Assembly (NCBI GenBank): GCA_021203065.1
Contig: JAJQBX010000010.1
Span: forward strand, 1-64,000
Direction: 5' to 3'
Length of the DNA stretch: 64,000 bases
Source: Oscillospiraceae bacterium
GTDB taxonomy: Bacteria > Bacillota > Clostridia > Oscillospirales > Ruminococcaceae
Below the pieces are notes generated by a model. The model worked only from the letters and a program-made list of their open reading frames with translations, was not told the DNA's origin and searched no databases. The position numbers and the translations under genes were made by a program. The first letter of the stretch is position 1; each line of letters starts with the position of its first letter. Below, piece after piece: positions 13,704-21,337 of this stretch.

Positions 13704-15767
13704 ATGAAAGAACAATTACAGCCATTATTTACACCTTGGAAAATAGGAAAATGCGAGATTAAGAATCGGATTGTCCTGACGTCTATGGGAGGCACCGACC
13801 TGTTCGGATGGATGGAGAAAAACCATTTTGACAAAGACGGCGCACGCTTCATTCTGAGCGTTGCCCAGAACAATGTCGGATTGGTTCTGCCCGGATGCCA
13901 GCCGGTTTATAATCCCATGTTCGGGCAGTGGTTGTACAAGAATAAGAAAATGTACAAAGACCTCGCCGAATGGATGCCGGAATTTCATAAGACGGGGGCA
14001 AAGCTGTTTGTACAGCTTACCGCAGGCTTCGGACGGTCGTTTACCATAAGTGAAATGATGGAGAGCCTTTATACCAACAAAGCACTCCGTGTCCTTTCAA
14101 AACCGGTTATGGATCTTGACAAGATTACAGCTACCGCAAGTCCTTCTCCCAACAGATGGTCAGATAAGGTGCCGTCAAGAGAGATGACGGTAGAGGAAAT
14201 TCACGAATTTGTGGATGCGTTCGGGAAGACGGCAAAGCTTTTACAGGATGCCGGTGTGGATGGTGTCGAGATTCACGCTGTTCATGAGGGCTATCTGCTG
14301 GATCAGTTCACATTGAACTATGTCAATAAGAGGACGGACGAGTATGGCGGTTCTTTCGAAAATCGTTATCGCTTCGCCGTAGAGATAGTGCAGGAAATCA
14401 AGCGTGTCTGTGGCAACGACTTCCCGGTTTCTCTCCGATACAGTATCATTTCAAAGACAAAGGGCTTCAGACAAGGCGCACTTCCGGGAGAGGATTATAC
14501 CGAAGTCGGTCGTGATATGGAGGAGTCAGAGCGAGCCGCAAAGTATCTTCAGGATGCCGGGTACGATATGCTCAACTGCGATAACGGAACCTATGACGCT
14601 TGGTATTGGGCGCATCCGCCTATCTATATGCCGGAAAACTGCAATCTTTCCGACGTGGAGCATATCAAAAAGTATGTGGATATTCCCGTTGTCTGTGCCG
14701 GAAGGCTCGACCCGTATGTTGCCGCTGATTCGATAGCTGAGGGCAAGGTTGACGGTGCCGGTTTTGCAAGACGTTTCCTTGCGGATCAGGAATGGGTCAC
14801 AAAGCTGATAAACGAGCAGGAGGACGACATCCGTCCGTGTATTCTCTGCCACAGCGGTTGCTTCAATATGTGCCACTATAAAGGCGTTCCAAATGATCAA
14901 GACCTGAGTGACAGCCTGCACCTCGCACGTTGCGCTGTCAACGCCGAAACCATGCAGTGGAAGAAGCATCACATAAGTAAAACAAGCAATCCGAAAACAG
15001 TCCCAATCATCGGTGGTGGTATCGGCGGAATGGAAGCCGCAAGAGTGCTGAAGCTCCGTGGTCACGAGCCGGTCATATACGAAAAGAGCGGTGAATTGGG
15101 AGGAACATTCATCGCCGCAAGTGCGGAGAGCTACAAAGGAAAGCTCCGTGATTTGCTCGAATGGTACCGCAGTCAGATGAAGAAGCTTGAGATAGAAGTT
15201 CATCTGAGCAGTGAAATCAAGGATGTCACCCAGTTTGGCGATAGTCCGGTTGTTATTGCCACCGGTTCAACTCCAAGAGTGCTTAAGAATGTCCCCGGAC
15301 ACGAGAAGATGATCGAGGCGTGCGAGTATCTGCTGGGAGCAGAGGTTGGCGACACAGTTGCGGTAATCGGCGGAGGTCTTACTGGCAGTGAAATCGCCTA
15401 TGAGCTTGCACTCAAGGGAAATCACCCGATTATCATAGAGATGAAAGACGACCTGATTTCTCAGAAAGGCGTCTGCCTTGCGAACAGCTCTTATCTTCGA
15501 GAGTGGTTTGAACTCCACAAAGTTCCGACTTATCTCGAAACCACGCTTGCAGAAGTAAAGGACGGAAGCGTTGTCTGCAAGGATAAAGGCGGAAAGACTT
15601 TCGAAATCCCTTGTGATTCCGTTATCAGCTCCGCCGGATATATTCCCAACCCGCTTGTTCAGGAAAAGGGAAAGAATAAAAAAGTGCATCTCGTCGGCGA
15701 CTGCAAGAATGTCGGCAATCTTCGCACCGTCATCTGGCGTGCATATGAGGTTGCGATGAAGATTTGA
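13704..15767 (+). CDS. NADH:flavin oxidoreductase, enoate reductase/BaiCD-BaiH type
   Basis: 687 residues from the ATG at 13704 with GGAGGT nine bases upstream. An OYE-like FMN TIM barrel (about 5-355) contains V-E-I-H-A-V-H-E-G-Y-L and Y-G-G-S-F-E-N-R. Next comes C-I-L-C-H-S-G-C, a [4Fe-4S] ligand set, then an FAD/NAD(P)H part with I-I-G-G-G-I-G-G-M-E-A-A and V-I-G-G-G-L-T-G-S-E. Relatives reduce activated C=C bonds, as in 2-enoates, dienoyl-CoA, cinnamate and bile-acid 4-en-3-ones; the substrate cannot be chosen here. Regulation by the divergent TetR is likely. Confidence 0.88.
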   Translation: MKEQLQPLFTPWKIGKCEIKNRIVLTSMGGTDLFGWMEKNHFDKDGARFILSVAQNNVGLVLPGCQPVYNPMFGQWLYKNKKMYKDLAEWMPEFHKTGAKLFVQLTAGFGRSFTISEMMESLYTNKALRVLSKPVMDLDKITATASPSPNRWSDKVPSREMTVEEIHEFVDAFGKTAKLLQDAGVDGVEIHAVHEGYLLDQFTLNYVNKRTDEYGGSFENRYRFAVEIVQEIKRVCGNDFPVSLRYSIISKTKGFRQGALPGEDYTEVGRDMEESERAAKYLQDAGYDMLNCDNGTYDAWYWAHPPIYMPENCNLSDVEHIKKYVDIPVVCAGRLDPYVAADSIAEGKVDGAGFARRFLADQEWVTKLINEQEDDIRPCILCHSGCFNMCHYKGVPNDQDLSDSLHLARCAVNAETMQWKKHHISKTSNPKTVPIIGGGIGGMEAARVLKLRGHEPVIYEKSGELGGTFIAASAESYKGKLRDLLEWYRSQMKKLEIEVHLSSEIKDVTQFGDSPVVIATGSTPRVLKNVPGHEKMIEACEYLLGAEVGDTVAVIGGGLTGSEIAYELALKGNHPIIIEMKDDLISQKGVCLANSSYLREWFELHKVPTYLETTLAEVKDGSVVCKDKGGKTFEIPCDSVISSAGYIPNPLVQEKGKNKKVHLVGDCKNVGNLRTVIWRAYEVAMKI

Positions 15768-15816
15768 CACGGTCTGTGGGATACTAAGTCAGAATAACTG
15801 AATAGCTATAAAAATC

Positions 15817-15856
15817 AACCACATCGGCAAAAAATTAAAAATTTGCCGATGTGGTT
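15817..15856. repeat. 15-base perfect inverted repeat, copy 2 (terminator-like)
   Basis: AACCACATCGGCAAA and its complement with a 10-base A/T loop, as at 11675-11713. It follows the flavin reductase gene and can terminate it (TTAATTTTTT follows). It also lies about 10 bases inside the start-codon stub of sigK copy 3. Confidence 0.75.
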
Positions 15857-15862
15857 AATTTT

Positions 15863-15910
15863 TTAAAAACATGCAACCACACCGTTAAGTATATTCAGGC
15901 GGTGTGGGTT
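15863..15910 (-). pseudogene. sigK 5'-end stub (copy 3) with its hairpin
   Basis: AAAAACAT at 15866-15873 corresponds to ATGTTTTT, the first codons of sigK. It is preceded on the minus strand by the same hairpin region: CACACCG (15878-15884), a loop TTAAGTATATTCAGG, and CGGTGTG (15900-15906). The reading frame stops after five codons (ATG TTT TTA AAA AAT TAA). Relative to copy 2, position 4 of both arms has changed so that pairing is kept. Upstream similarity to copy 1 runs for about 100 bases, through the terminator of the neighbouring gene. Confidence 0.65.
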
Positions 15911-15930
15911 TGATGAGGGCGGAGGGTGCA

Positions 15931-15958
15931 AAAAAGAGCACAGGCATCGCTCTCATAC
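15931..15958 (-). terminator. terminator after the M24 peptidase gene
   Basis: On the minus strand GAGAGCGATGCCTGTGCTCTTTTTT forms a short GAGC-GCTC hairpin with a U-run. It corresponds in position and sequence to the terminator at 3612-3640. Confidence 0.6.
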
Positions 15959-15999
15959 ACTAATATATTCAGTTCAGTTCGATAAACCGGAAATTATAG

Positions 16000-17271
16000 T
16001 CAGTTTTCTTCAATCATATCATTTCCCTCCCGGCTTATAGCTGCTTCAATCTCCTCCACGGTTCTGGGGATTCCGGCGGACAAATTTTCACATCCGGTTT
16101 CCGTCACCAGACAGTTGTCCTCCAGCCTGAAGCCAATGCCCCATTCCTCGTGATAAATTCCCACATCTACGCAGAATACCATGCCGGGAGTCAGAGTTTC
16201 TGGCGTTTGCACCACATCGTGGACATCATAGCCGATGTGATGGGCTCCACCGTGCCACATATATGTGCCGATCTGGTCGACAGAGGTCATAACCCCCGCC
16301 TCTACCAACCGTTCAGCATTGTAGCGGCGGATGGTGGCGTCCACATCCTGCATCCGCATTCCCGGTCGAATGATGGAAAACATATAGTCGGAGGTTTTCA
16401 GGGCGCATTCGTAAAGCAGACGCTGACGCTCCGTGAATTTTCCATTGCAGGGCCAGCCACGGGACACGTCCGTTATCATGTTCTGGTACTGTGCACCTAC
16501 ATCATTGAGAATCATATCCCCATCATGGGACTGACCGGTATAGCTATAATAGTGAATGCAGAAATTATTGCTTCCGGCGGAAATAATGGGAGGAAAACCA
16601 TGCACATACGGACCGTGCTGCCCAAGTGCGTGGTCAAAAGCTGCCTTATACTGATATTCATAAAGCCCCGGTCTTGAGATCTTCATCATTGCCCGGATGC
16701 CCTCACCTGTGATTTTCTCCGCCTGACGAAGAGCCTCGATTTCGCATGGCTGTTTGATGGTGCGAAGCTTCCGGAGAGGGAGGTTGGCGTTGCCGATTTG
16801 CAGGAAAGGATATTCCCTTTGGACCATTTTGTTCAGCTTATGGGCAGGGCGGTCAATGTCCTCGCTGCTACAGCGGTACAGGTCAAGATACAGGTGTTCA
16901 TAGCGACCGCAGGTTGCCAGCTGGTGCAAATCCTCAGGGAACGCCCCGGTATAGCGGATCTCTGCAATCCCGGAAATCTCCGTTGCCTCCTGCGGCTTGA
17001 CCCTGCGACCCGTCCAACGCTCGGCATGGGCATCCGGGGCAAGGATATAAAGCCGCTCCTGAACGGAGCCGTCTCTCTCCTTCAGAATCAGCAAAACCGC
17101 CTCCTTGCAAGTAAGACCGGTCAGGTAAACAAAATTACGGTCTGCAAAGAAAGGATAGTATTCATCGTTGGTCTTGCGGATTTCCTCGCCTGAGAAAAAT
17201 ACCGTCAGTGATCCGGGCTTCACCTCTTCCGCAAGACGCTGTCTGTTTGTTGTAAAATAAAATGAATTCAT
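16000..17271 (-). CDS. M24 family Xaa-Pro aminopeptidase (aminopeptidase P-like)
   Basis: 423 residues from the ATG at 17271 with GGAGG six bases upstream. The N-terminal creatinase-like domain (about 1-150) has V-Y-L-T-G-L. The pita-bread domain shows L-N-D-V-G-A-Q-Y and I-T-D-V-S-R (two metal Asp), H-H-I-G-Y-D-V-H-D-V (metal His), and late Glu residues in R-L-E-D-N. It should remove N-terminal residues preceding proline in the cytoplasm. The gene follows the PAT-type acetyltransferase by 26 bases and is co-transcribed with it. It is cargo of the third sigK-associated cassette. Confidence 0.88.
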   Translation of the reverse strand: MNSFYFTTNRQRLAEEVKPGSLTVFFSGEEIRKTNDEYYPFFADRNFVYLTGLTCKEAVLLILKERDGSVQERLYILAPDAHAERWTGRRVKPQEATEISGIAEIRYTGAFPEDLHQLATCGRYEHLYLDLYRCSSEDIDRPAHKLNKMVQREYPFLQIGNANLPLRKLRTIKQPCEIEALRQAEKITGEGIRAMMKISRPGLYEYQYKAAFDHALGQHGPYVHGFPPIISAGSNNFCIHYYSYTGQSHDGDMILNDVGAQYQNMITDVSRGWPCNGKFTERQRLLYECALKTSDYMFSIIRPGMRMQDVDATIRRYNAERLVEAGVMTSVDQIGTYMWHGGAHHIGYDVHDVVQTPETLTPGMVFCVDVGIYHEEWGIGFRLEDNCLVTETGCENLSAGIPRTVEEIEAAISREGNDMIEEN

Positions 17272-17297
17272 AAATGCCTCCATTTCCTCAAAGCCAT

Positions 17298-17867
17298 TCA
17301 CTTTGAGCAATTATACCGTTCCACCCGCTCCGCTCTCTCCTCATGCTCCCCGATAATCTTCTCCATCCAGATCATGTCGTACCACCGGTTGAACTTATAC
17401 CCGCACTGGCGGAATCTGCCTGCCTCCTTGAAGCCCATGTGGGCATGGAAGCCGGCACTGTTATTGTTGAGATATTCATCCTCGGTGTCGGTGCAGGCGA
17501 TGCAGGCGTACAGGTTCTGGATTCCCATGCGCTTCAGTTTTTCTTCAAGTGCCAAGTATATTTCCCCGCCATAACCGCATTTCTGCGCTTTGTGGTCAAT
17601 GTACACCGTCAGTTCACAGGACCAGTCATACGCCGCTCTCCCGCCACTGAACGGACCGGCATAGGCATAGCCGAGGGCTTTGCCGTTCTTCTCGATGACT
17701 AAGTAGGGATACTTCTCCATCGTGTGCTCCATCCTGCTCTGAAACTCTGAAATCGACGGAGTTTCATACTCAAAAGTGATGGCGGTATTTTCCACATAGT
17801 AAGCATATATTTCGACCAACCGCTCTGCGTCGCTCAAGCGGGCATCACGGATTGTGACGTCGGGCAT
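17298..17867 (-). CDS. GNAT acetyltransferase, phosphinothricin/methionine sulfone type
   Basis: 189 residues. I-R-D-A-R-L-S-D-A-E-R-L-V-E-I-Y-A-Y-Y and T-A-I-T-F-E-Y-E-T-P at the start, and K-C-G-Y-G-G-E, G-F-K-E-A-G-R-F-R-Q-C-G-Y-K near the end, are characteristic of the Pat/YwnH subgroup. Members acetylate phosphinothricin, methionine sulfone or related amines. CAGGAGGAAACAG precedes the ATG; the promoter is TTTACA-N17-TATACT at 17901-17929, part of promoter block copy 3. Confidence 0.85.
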   Translation of the reverse strand: MPDVTIRDARLSDAERLVEIYAYYVENTAITFEYETPSISEFQSRMEHTMEKYPYLVIEKNGKALGYAYAGPFSGGRAAYDWSCELTVYIDHKAQKCGYGGEIYLALEEKLKRMGIQNLYACIACTDTEDEYLNNNSAGFHAHMGFKEAGRFRQCGYKFNRWYDMIWMEKIIGEHEERAERVERYNCSK

Positions 17868-17897
17868 AGCTGTTTCCTCCTGAAATTAATTGCTGAA

Positions 17898-17929
17898 ATC
17901 AGTATAGCATATCGGGAAAGGATTGTAAA
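17898..17929 (-). promoter_or_regulatory. repeated promoter block, copy 3 (shorter)
   Basis: The first 16 bases (17898-17913) are identical to the blocks at 4678 and 12906 and include the TATACT -10. The -35 here is TTTACA at 17924-17929, 17 bases away. Confidence 0.65.
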
Positions 17930-17957
17930 GCAAGGTTCAAAAATCTCCATATTTCTC

Positions 17958-17986
17958 TTGCATTCCCCAGCCCAACGTGCTATACT
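17958..17986 (+). promoter_or_regulatory. promoter of the tRNA-Val gene
   Basis: TTGCAT (17958-17963), a 17-base spacer and TATACT (17981-17986), nine bases before the mature tRNA 5' end. Confidence 0.75.
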
Positions 17987-17995
17987 TATATTCAC

Positions 17996-18072
17996 GGAAG
18001 CATAGCTCAGCCGGGATGAGCGTTCGCCTCACACGCGAGAGGTCACGGGTTCGAGCCCCGTTGCTTCCACCA
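17996..18072 (+). tRNA. tRNA-Val (anticodon CAC)
   Basis: A 7-base acceptor stem GGAAGCA/TGCTTCC with an encoded ACCA end, a D arm starting GCTC, anticodon loop CTCACAC giving CAC, and a T arm with GGTTCGAGCCC. All arms pair. It is a single tRNA unit with its own promoter and terminator. Confidence 0.95.
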
Positions 18073-18076
18073 TGCT

Positions 18077-18110
18077 AAAAAGAGTGACCCTGTGAAAGTC
18101 ACTCTTTTTT
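18077..18110. terminator. bidirectional terminator
   Basis: AAAAAGAGTGAC and GTCACTCTTTTT pair around a 9-base loop. It serves the tRNA on the plus strand and the lipoprotein gene on the minus strand. Confidence 0.9.
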
Positions 18111-18113
18111 GTT

Positions 18114-19757
18114 TTAGCTTATGCGTTCCAAGGTTCCTACAGCTGTGATGTTGCCAGTATCGGCATTGTATGTAGTCATAACACACTTCTGAACCTTACC
18201 GTCGTCGTTGTATTCGTACTCATACTCAGTATAGTATGTAGTAGTAACACCATCAATAGTTGTCGAGTACGAATAGGAGATAACTTTTCCGTAAGCATCA
18301 TACTCAACAGTAGGAGTTGAAGTTGTGCCGGTTGAGACACTGCTAACTTCATTACTGCTTACCACTACCGTTCCATCAGTGGAACTATTCGTAGTGGTAA
18401 TCTTCGTGACATTCCCATCCTCATCATATTCATACTCAGTCGTTTGAGTGCCATACGCATGAAACTCTCCGGAATCATCACTAAAGCCGTGACGTGAAGC
18501 ACTATCACCATATTCATATCTGGCTATCTTTTTTGTTATGTTTCCATCAGAGTCATATTCATACTCATAGTAAATATACCCTGTATGCCATTCTGCGTCA
18601 GAATATACACCACCCGAATGCGTATAAGAGGCGTTATTATTAATTTGTCTCACTAGATTTCCGCTAGTGTCGTATTCATATTCGACGATAGACCAAACCA
18701 GTCCATCCATGCTATACGTCTGTGTCACTATATTTCCGTTATCGTCATATTCATATTCATTTATTGTACCACTATCCCCATCCGCACTGTACGATGTTGA
18801 TTTTACAATATTACCATTTGAGTCATACTCGTTGACACTAGTAGCACCATATTCAGATACGAAAGTGCTCTTTGCCATATTCCCATTTGAATAGTACTCA
18901 TACTCCAGACTATTGGTTATATTCCCATCCTCATCATATGAGTACATACTCGTAGGCTTCAGCTCCGACAAATCTGGTGAAAGCTGATTGAGGAGTGCCT
19001 CAATCTCCGTGGTATCCGACGCTTTTTCCAAGCCCTCACGGAGAATGGCTATGGCGGAATCGGTGTCGCCTTGGGCGATGTAGATATAGGCTATCGTCAG
19101 ATACCATTCGGCATTGGTTTCGTCTATCTCAATGAGCTCTTCGGAAAAGTCGATTTTGGTGGCGTCGTCATCAAAGTTGTTCAAGCCAAGCTCTAAGGTA
19201 TCGACGGCAGACGGGATATTGCTCAGGGCTTCATAGACTTCGGCGAGCTCGAAGTACCACTCGGTGGTGTCGGAGTCGATTTCGATGAGCTTGTCATAGA
19301 GCTGAGTCTTGTCGTCGCCGACATAGTCCATGCCTTGCTTGAGAATCGAGATTGCGGATGTACGGTCGCTATTGTTTATATAAATTTGCGCCAGCTCAAG
19401 ATACCACTCGACGTTGGTCGGGTCTATCTCAATAAGCATCTCAAGAAGCTGAATCGTCACTTCTTCATCATCCGTAAAGACATCAAGAGCTGTCTTCAAA
19501 AGATTGATTGCCGAATCGGTGTCGCCTAAGCCGACATAGGCTTCTGCCGCTCCCATATATGCCCGGGAGTTGCGGGGTTCTACTTCTATGACTTGGTTGA
19601 AGTAGACGATGGCTTGCTCATAGTCAAGGTCTAAAAGATACTTCTCGCCAAGGTCTAAGAGCTCGGTGGCGGTTAAAGCTTGCTCCGTCTCGCCACAGGA
19701 GGCGAAAAGGGTCAGAGTCAGCACGAGGGCTAAGAGTAGGGATAAGAGTTTTTTCAT
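18114..19757 (-). CDS. TPR lipoprotein with C-terminal RHS-like YD repeats
   Basis: 547 residues. A lipoprotein signal peptide ends in L-F-A-S-C, so the mature protein is anchored outside the membrane. Residues about 30-265 are tetratricopeptide repeats of the A-x-x-Y-F-N/L-A-x-I-Y form, several near-identical (for example N-A-E-W-Y-L and T-E-W-Y-F-E-L-A). Residues about 275-530 are tandem YD repeats of the form Y-E-Y-D-x-x-G-N-I/V-x-x, as in RHS/wall-associated proteins. The first 90 residues are very similar to those of the neighbouring gene at 19776, so the two are duplicates with different C-terminal halves. GAGGAACAAATC precedes the ATG. Function unknown. Confidence 0.8.
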   Translation of the reverse strand: MKKLLSLLLALVLTLTLFASCGETEQALTATELLDLGEKYLLDLDYEQAIVYFNQVIEVEPRNSRAYMGAAEAYVGLGDTDSAINLLKTALDVFTDDEEVTIQLLEMLIEIDPTNVEWYLELAQIYINNSDRTSAISILKQGMDYVGDDKTQLYDKLIEIDSDTTEWYFELAEVYEALSNIPSAVDTLELGLNNFDDDATKIDFSEELIEIDETNAEWYLTIAYIYIAQGDTDSAIAILREGLEKASDTTEIEALLNQLSPDLSELKPTSMYSYDEDGNITNSLEYEYYSNGNMAKSTFVSEYGATSVNEYDSNGNIVKSTSYSADGDSGTINEYEYDDNGNIVTQTYSMDGLVWSIVEYEYDTSGNLVRQINNNASYTHSGGVYSDAEWHTGYIYYEYEYDSDGNITKKIARYEYGDSASRHGFSDDSGEFHAYGTQTTEYEYDEDGNVTKITTTNSSTDGTVVVSSNEVSSVSTGTTSTPTVEYDAYGKVISYSYSTTIDGVTTTYYTEYEYEYNDDGKVQKCVMTTYNADTGNITAVGTLERIS

Positions 19758-19775
19758 GATTTGTTCCTCCTTGAA

Positions 19776-21185
19776 TTAATGTAAATCAGATAGTGGGGTA
19801 AATGAAATTGCCACTTTTGTGTATGAATCCATGATTTCCGAAGCTTTTTCTTGAGTAATAGGAATGTAGTTTTCTTCGGAGAAATACATACTGCCGTCGC
19901 TGGATTCAATTCCTGTAGTGCAGTAGAAGTACGGATTATTTTCATCGTAACTTCCGTCATATACAACAGCTTCCACAAAAGAGAGCCTTAAATTTTCTGT
20001 AAGAGAATAATACACATAAGTTGAGTATTCTGCACCTGCCGAGCCATCGTTAGATAACATTCCGTTATCGCACAAATAGTATCTGTCCCTCTCCCCTCCG
20101 GATACAACTGAAACGACTTGTCCTCCATCGATAGTGTATATCTCGTAAATCGCACAAACACCGGAGTAATTACTGTGAGCACTGCCAATTAATAGTTCAG
20201 TTATGCCATCATTATTTATATCCACATATGCGTAGGCAAGATACGACAAATCGGAATCATAGCAAACATAATTCAGATTCATGCTTTCCAGCAGTTCTGT
20301 GTCCCAGAAATCCAGAACTGCCAGATAGTAGTACTCAAGAAGCAAATCATAGGCTGACATTTCGGAGGTTTCTACAGAGATGACTTCATCGGTGTCCTGT
20401 TCAAGGGCGGTGAAGCTTCCTGTGTAACCAGCTTGATTGCCATAGTAGAGCCATTCACCGTTGGACTGTTCCACCAAGAACCAGTAGGAAATACTGAAAT
20501 AGCTCGGGACTTCGGACGGGTCGTCGATGTTGCACATTATGACCCTTGTACCATCGGGGCAGACATAGACGGTATAAGTCGCATAAATCGTGTCGATATA
20601 TTCAGCCTTATTCACATCAAATCTGCATGTTCCATCCTCAAAGAAAGTGATAAGCGGTCTATAGATGTATGAGCCATATCTCTCTGTCCAGTCCACCTGA
20701 GAAAGGGCTTGTGGAATAGCCGTCACATTTGTCTCCTCCTCTTCCTCCTCATTCACCACCGGCTCGGCTTCTTCCTCCTCAATCTCATCCTCACCCTCCG
20801 GCGAAGTCTCCTCATCCGTAACCGGCTCATCAGGGGTGGGTTCATCCTCAACGACAAGCTCCGCAAGAAGCACAGTGAGCATCTCCTCAAGCTCCGTAGG
20901 GTCGTCGACAGCTTCTATTCCCTGCTCTAGAATAGCGATTGCCGAAGCTGTGTCACCCATGGCGGCGTAGGCTTCCGCCGCACCCGTGTAAGCCCGGGTG
21001 TTCTTTGGCTCGACTTCGATGAGCTTATTGAAGTATACTATCGCCTGCTCATAGTTGAGGTCTGTGAGGTACTTTTCGCCTAAGTCCAGATAGGTCGACG
21101 CCAAGGCTTTGCTGGCACTGGCACAGGAGGTGAAAAGGGTCAGGGTTATTGTGACGGTTAAGATTATTGACAGCAGTTTTTTCAT
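19776..21185 (-). CDS. TPR lipoprotein with acidic linker and FG-GAP-like C-terminal part
   Basis: 469 residues from the ATG at 21185 with GGAGG upstream. The signal peptide ends in L-F-T-S-C. TPR repeats (about 25-110) are followed by a long Glu/Pro/Thr linker (115-160). The rest is an extracellular region, including Y-A-Y-V-D-I-N-N-D-G-I-T-E-L-L-I-G, a calcium-binding-type FG-GAP/VCBS-like motif. It is a paralogue of the neighbouring gene over the N-terminal third and lies 18 bases upstream of it, so the pair is probably one operon. Function unknown. Confidence 0.78.
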   Translation of the reverse strand: MKKLLSIILTVTITLTLFTSCASASKALASTYLDLGEKYLTDLNYEQAIVYFNKLIEVEPKNTRAYTGAAEAYAAMGDTASAIAILEQGIEAVDDPTELEEMLTVLLAELVVEDEPTPDEPVTDEETSPEGEDEIEEEEAEPVVNEEEEEETNVTAIPQALSQVDWTERYGSYIYRPLITFFEDGTCRFDVNKAEYIDTIYATYTVYVCPDGTRVIMCNIDDPSEVPSYFSISYWFLVEQSNGEWLYYGNQAGYTGSFTALEQDTDEVISVETSEMSAYDLLLEYYYLAVLDFWDTELLESMNLNYVCYDSDLSYLAYAYVDINNDGITELLIGSAHSNYSGVCAIYEIYTIDGGQVVSVVSGGERDRYYLCDNGMLSNDGSAGAEYSTYVYYSLTENLRLSFVEAVVYDGSYDENNPYFYCTTGIESSDGSMYFSEENYIPITQEKASEIMDSYTKVAISFTPLSDLH

Positions 21186-21283
21186 TTTGGATTCCTCCAC
21201 ATTTTTATTTCAGGCTGGTCGACAAATTCTGCTATATTTGATTATATCATTCTTTTCATAAAAGCGCAACCGGTTTCTTAAGT

Positions 21284-21316
21284 CAAAAGAAGCGAGCCGG
21301 GGTGGTCGCTTCTAAT
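21284..21316 (-). terminator. terminator after the 21338 lipoprotein gene
   Basis: On the minus strand GAAGCGA, ccaccccggc, TCGCTTC followed by TTTTGA, starting about 20 bases after the stop codon. Confidence 0.75.
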
Positions 21317-21337
21317 GAATTGGGATTGAGGAGGTCT

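Noticed and set aside
17996-18072. tRNA-Val as an attachment site of the neighbouring island
   Set aside because: No second copy of the tRNA 3' end was found in the window and no integrase gene is adjacent.
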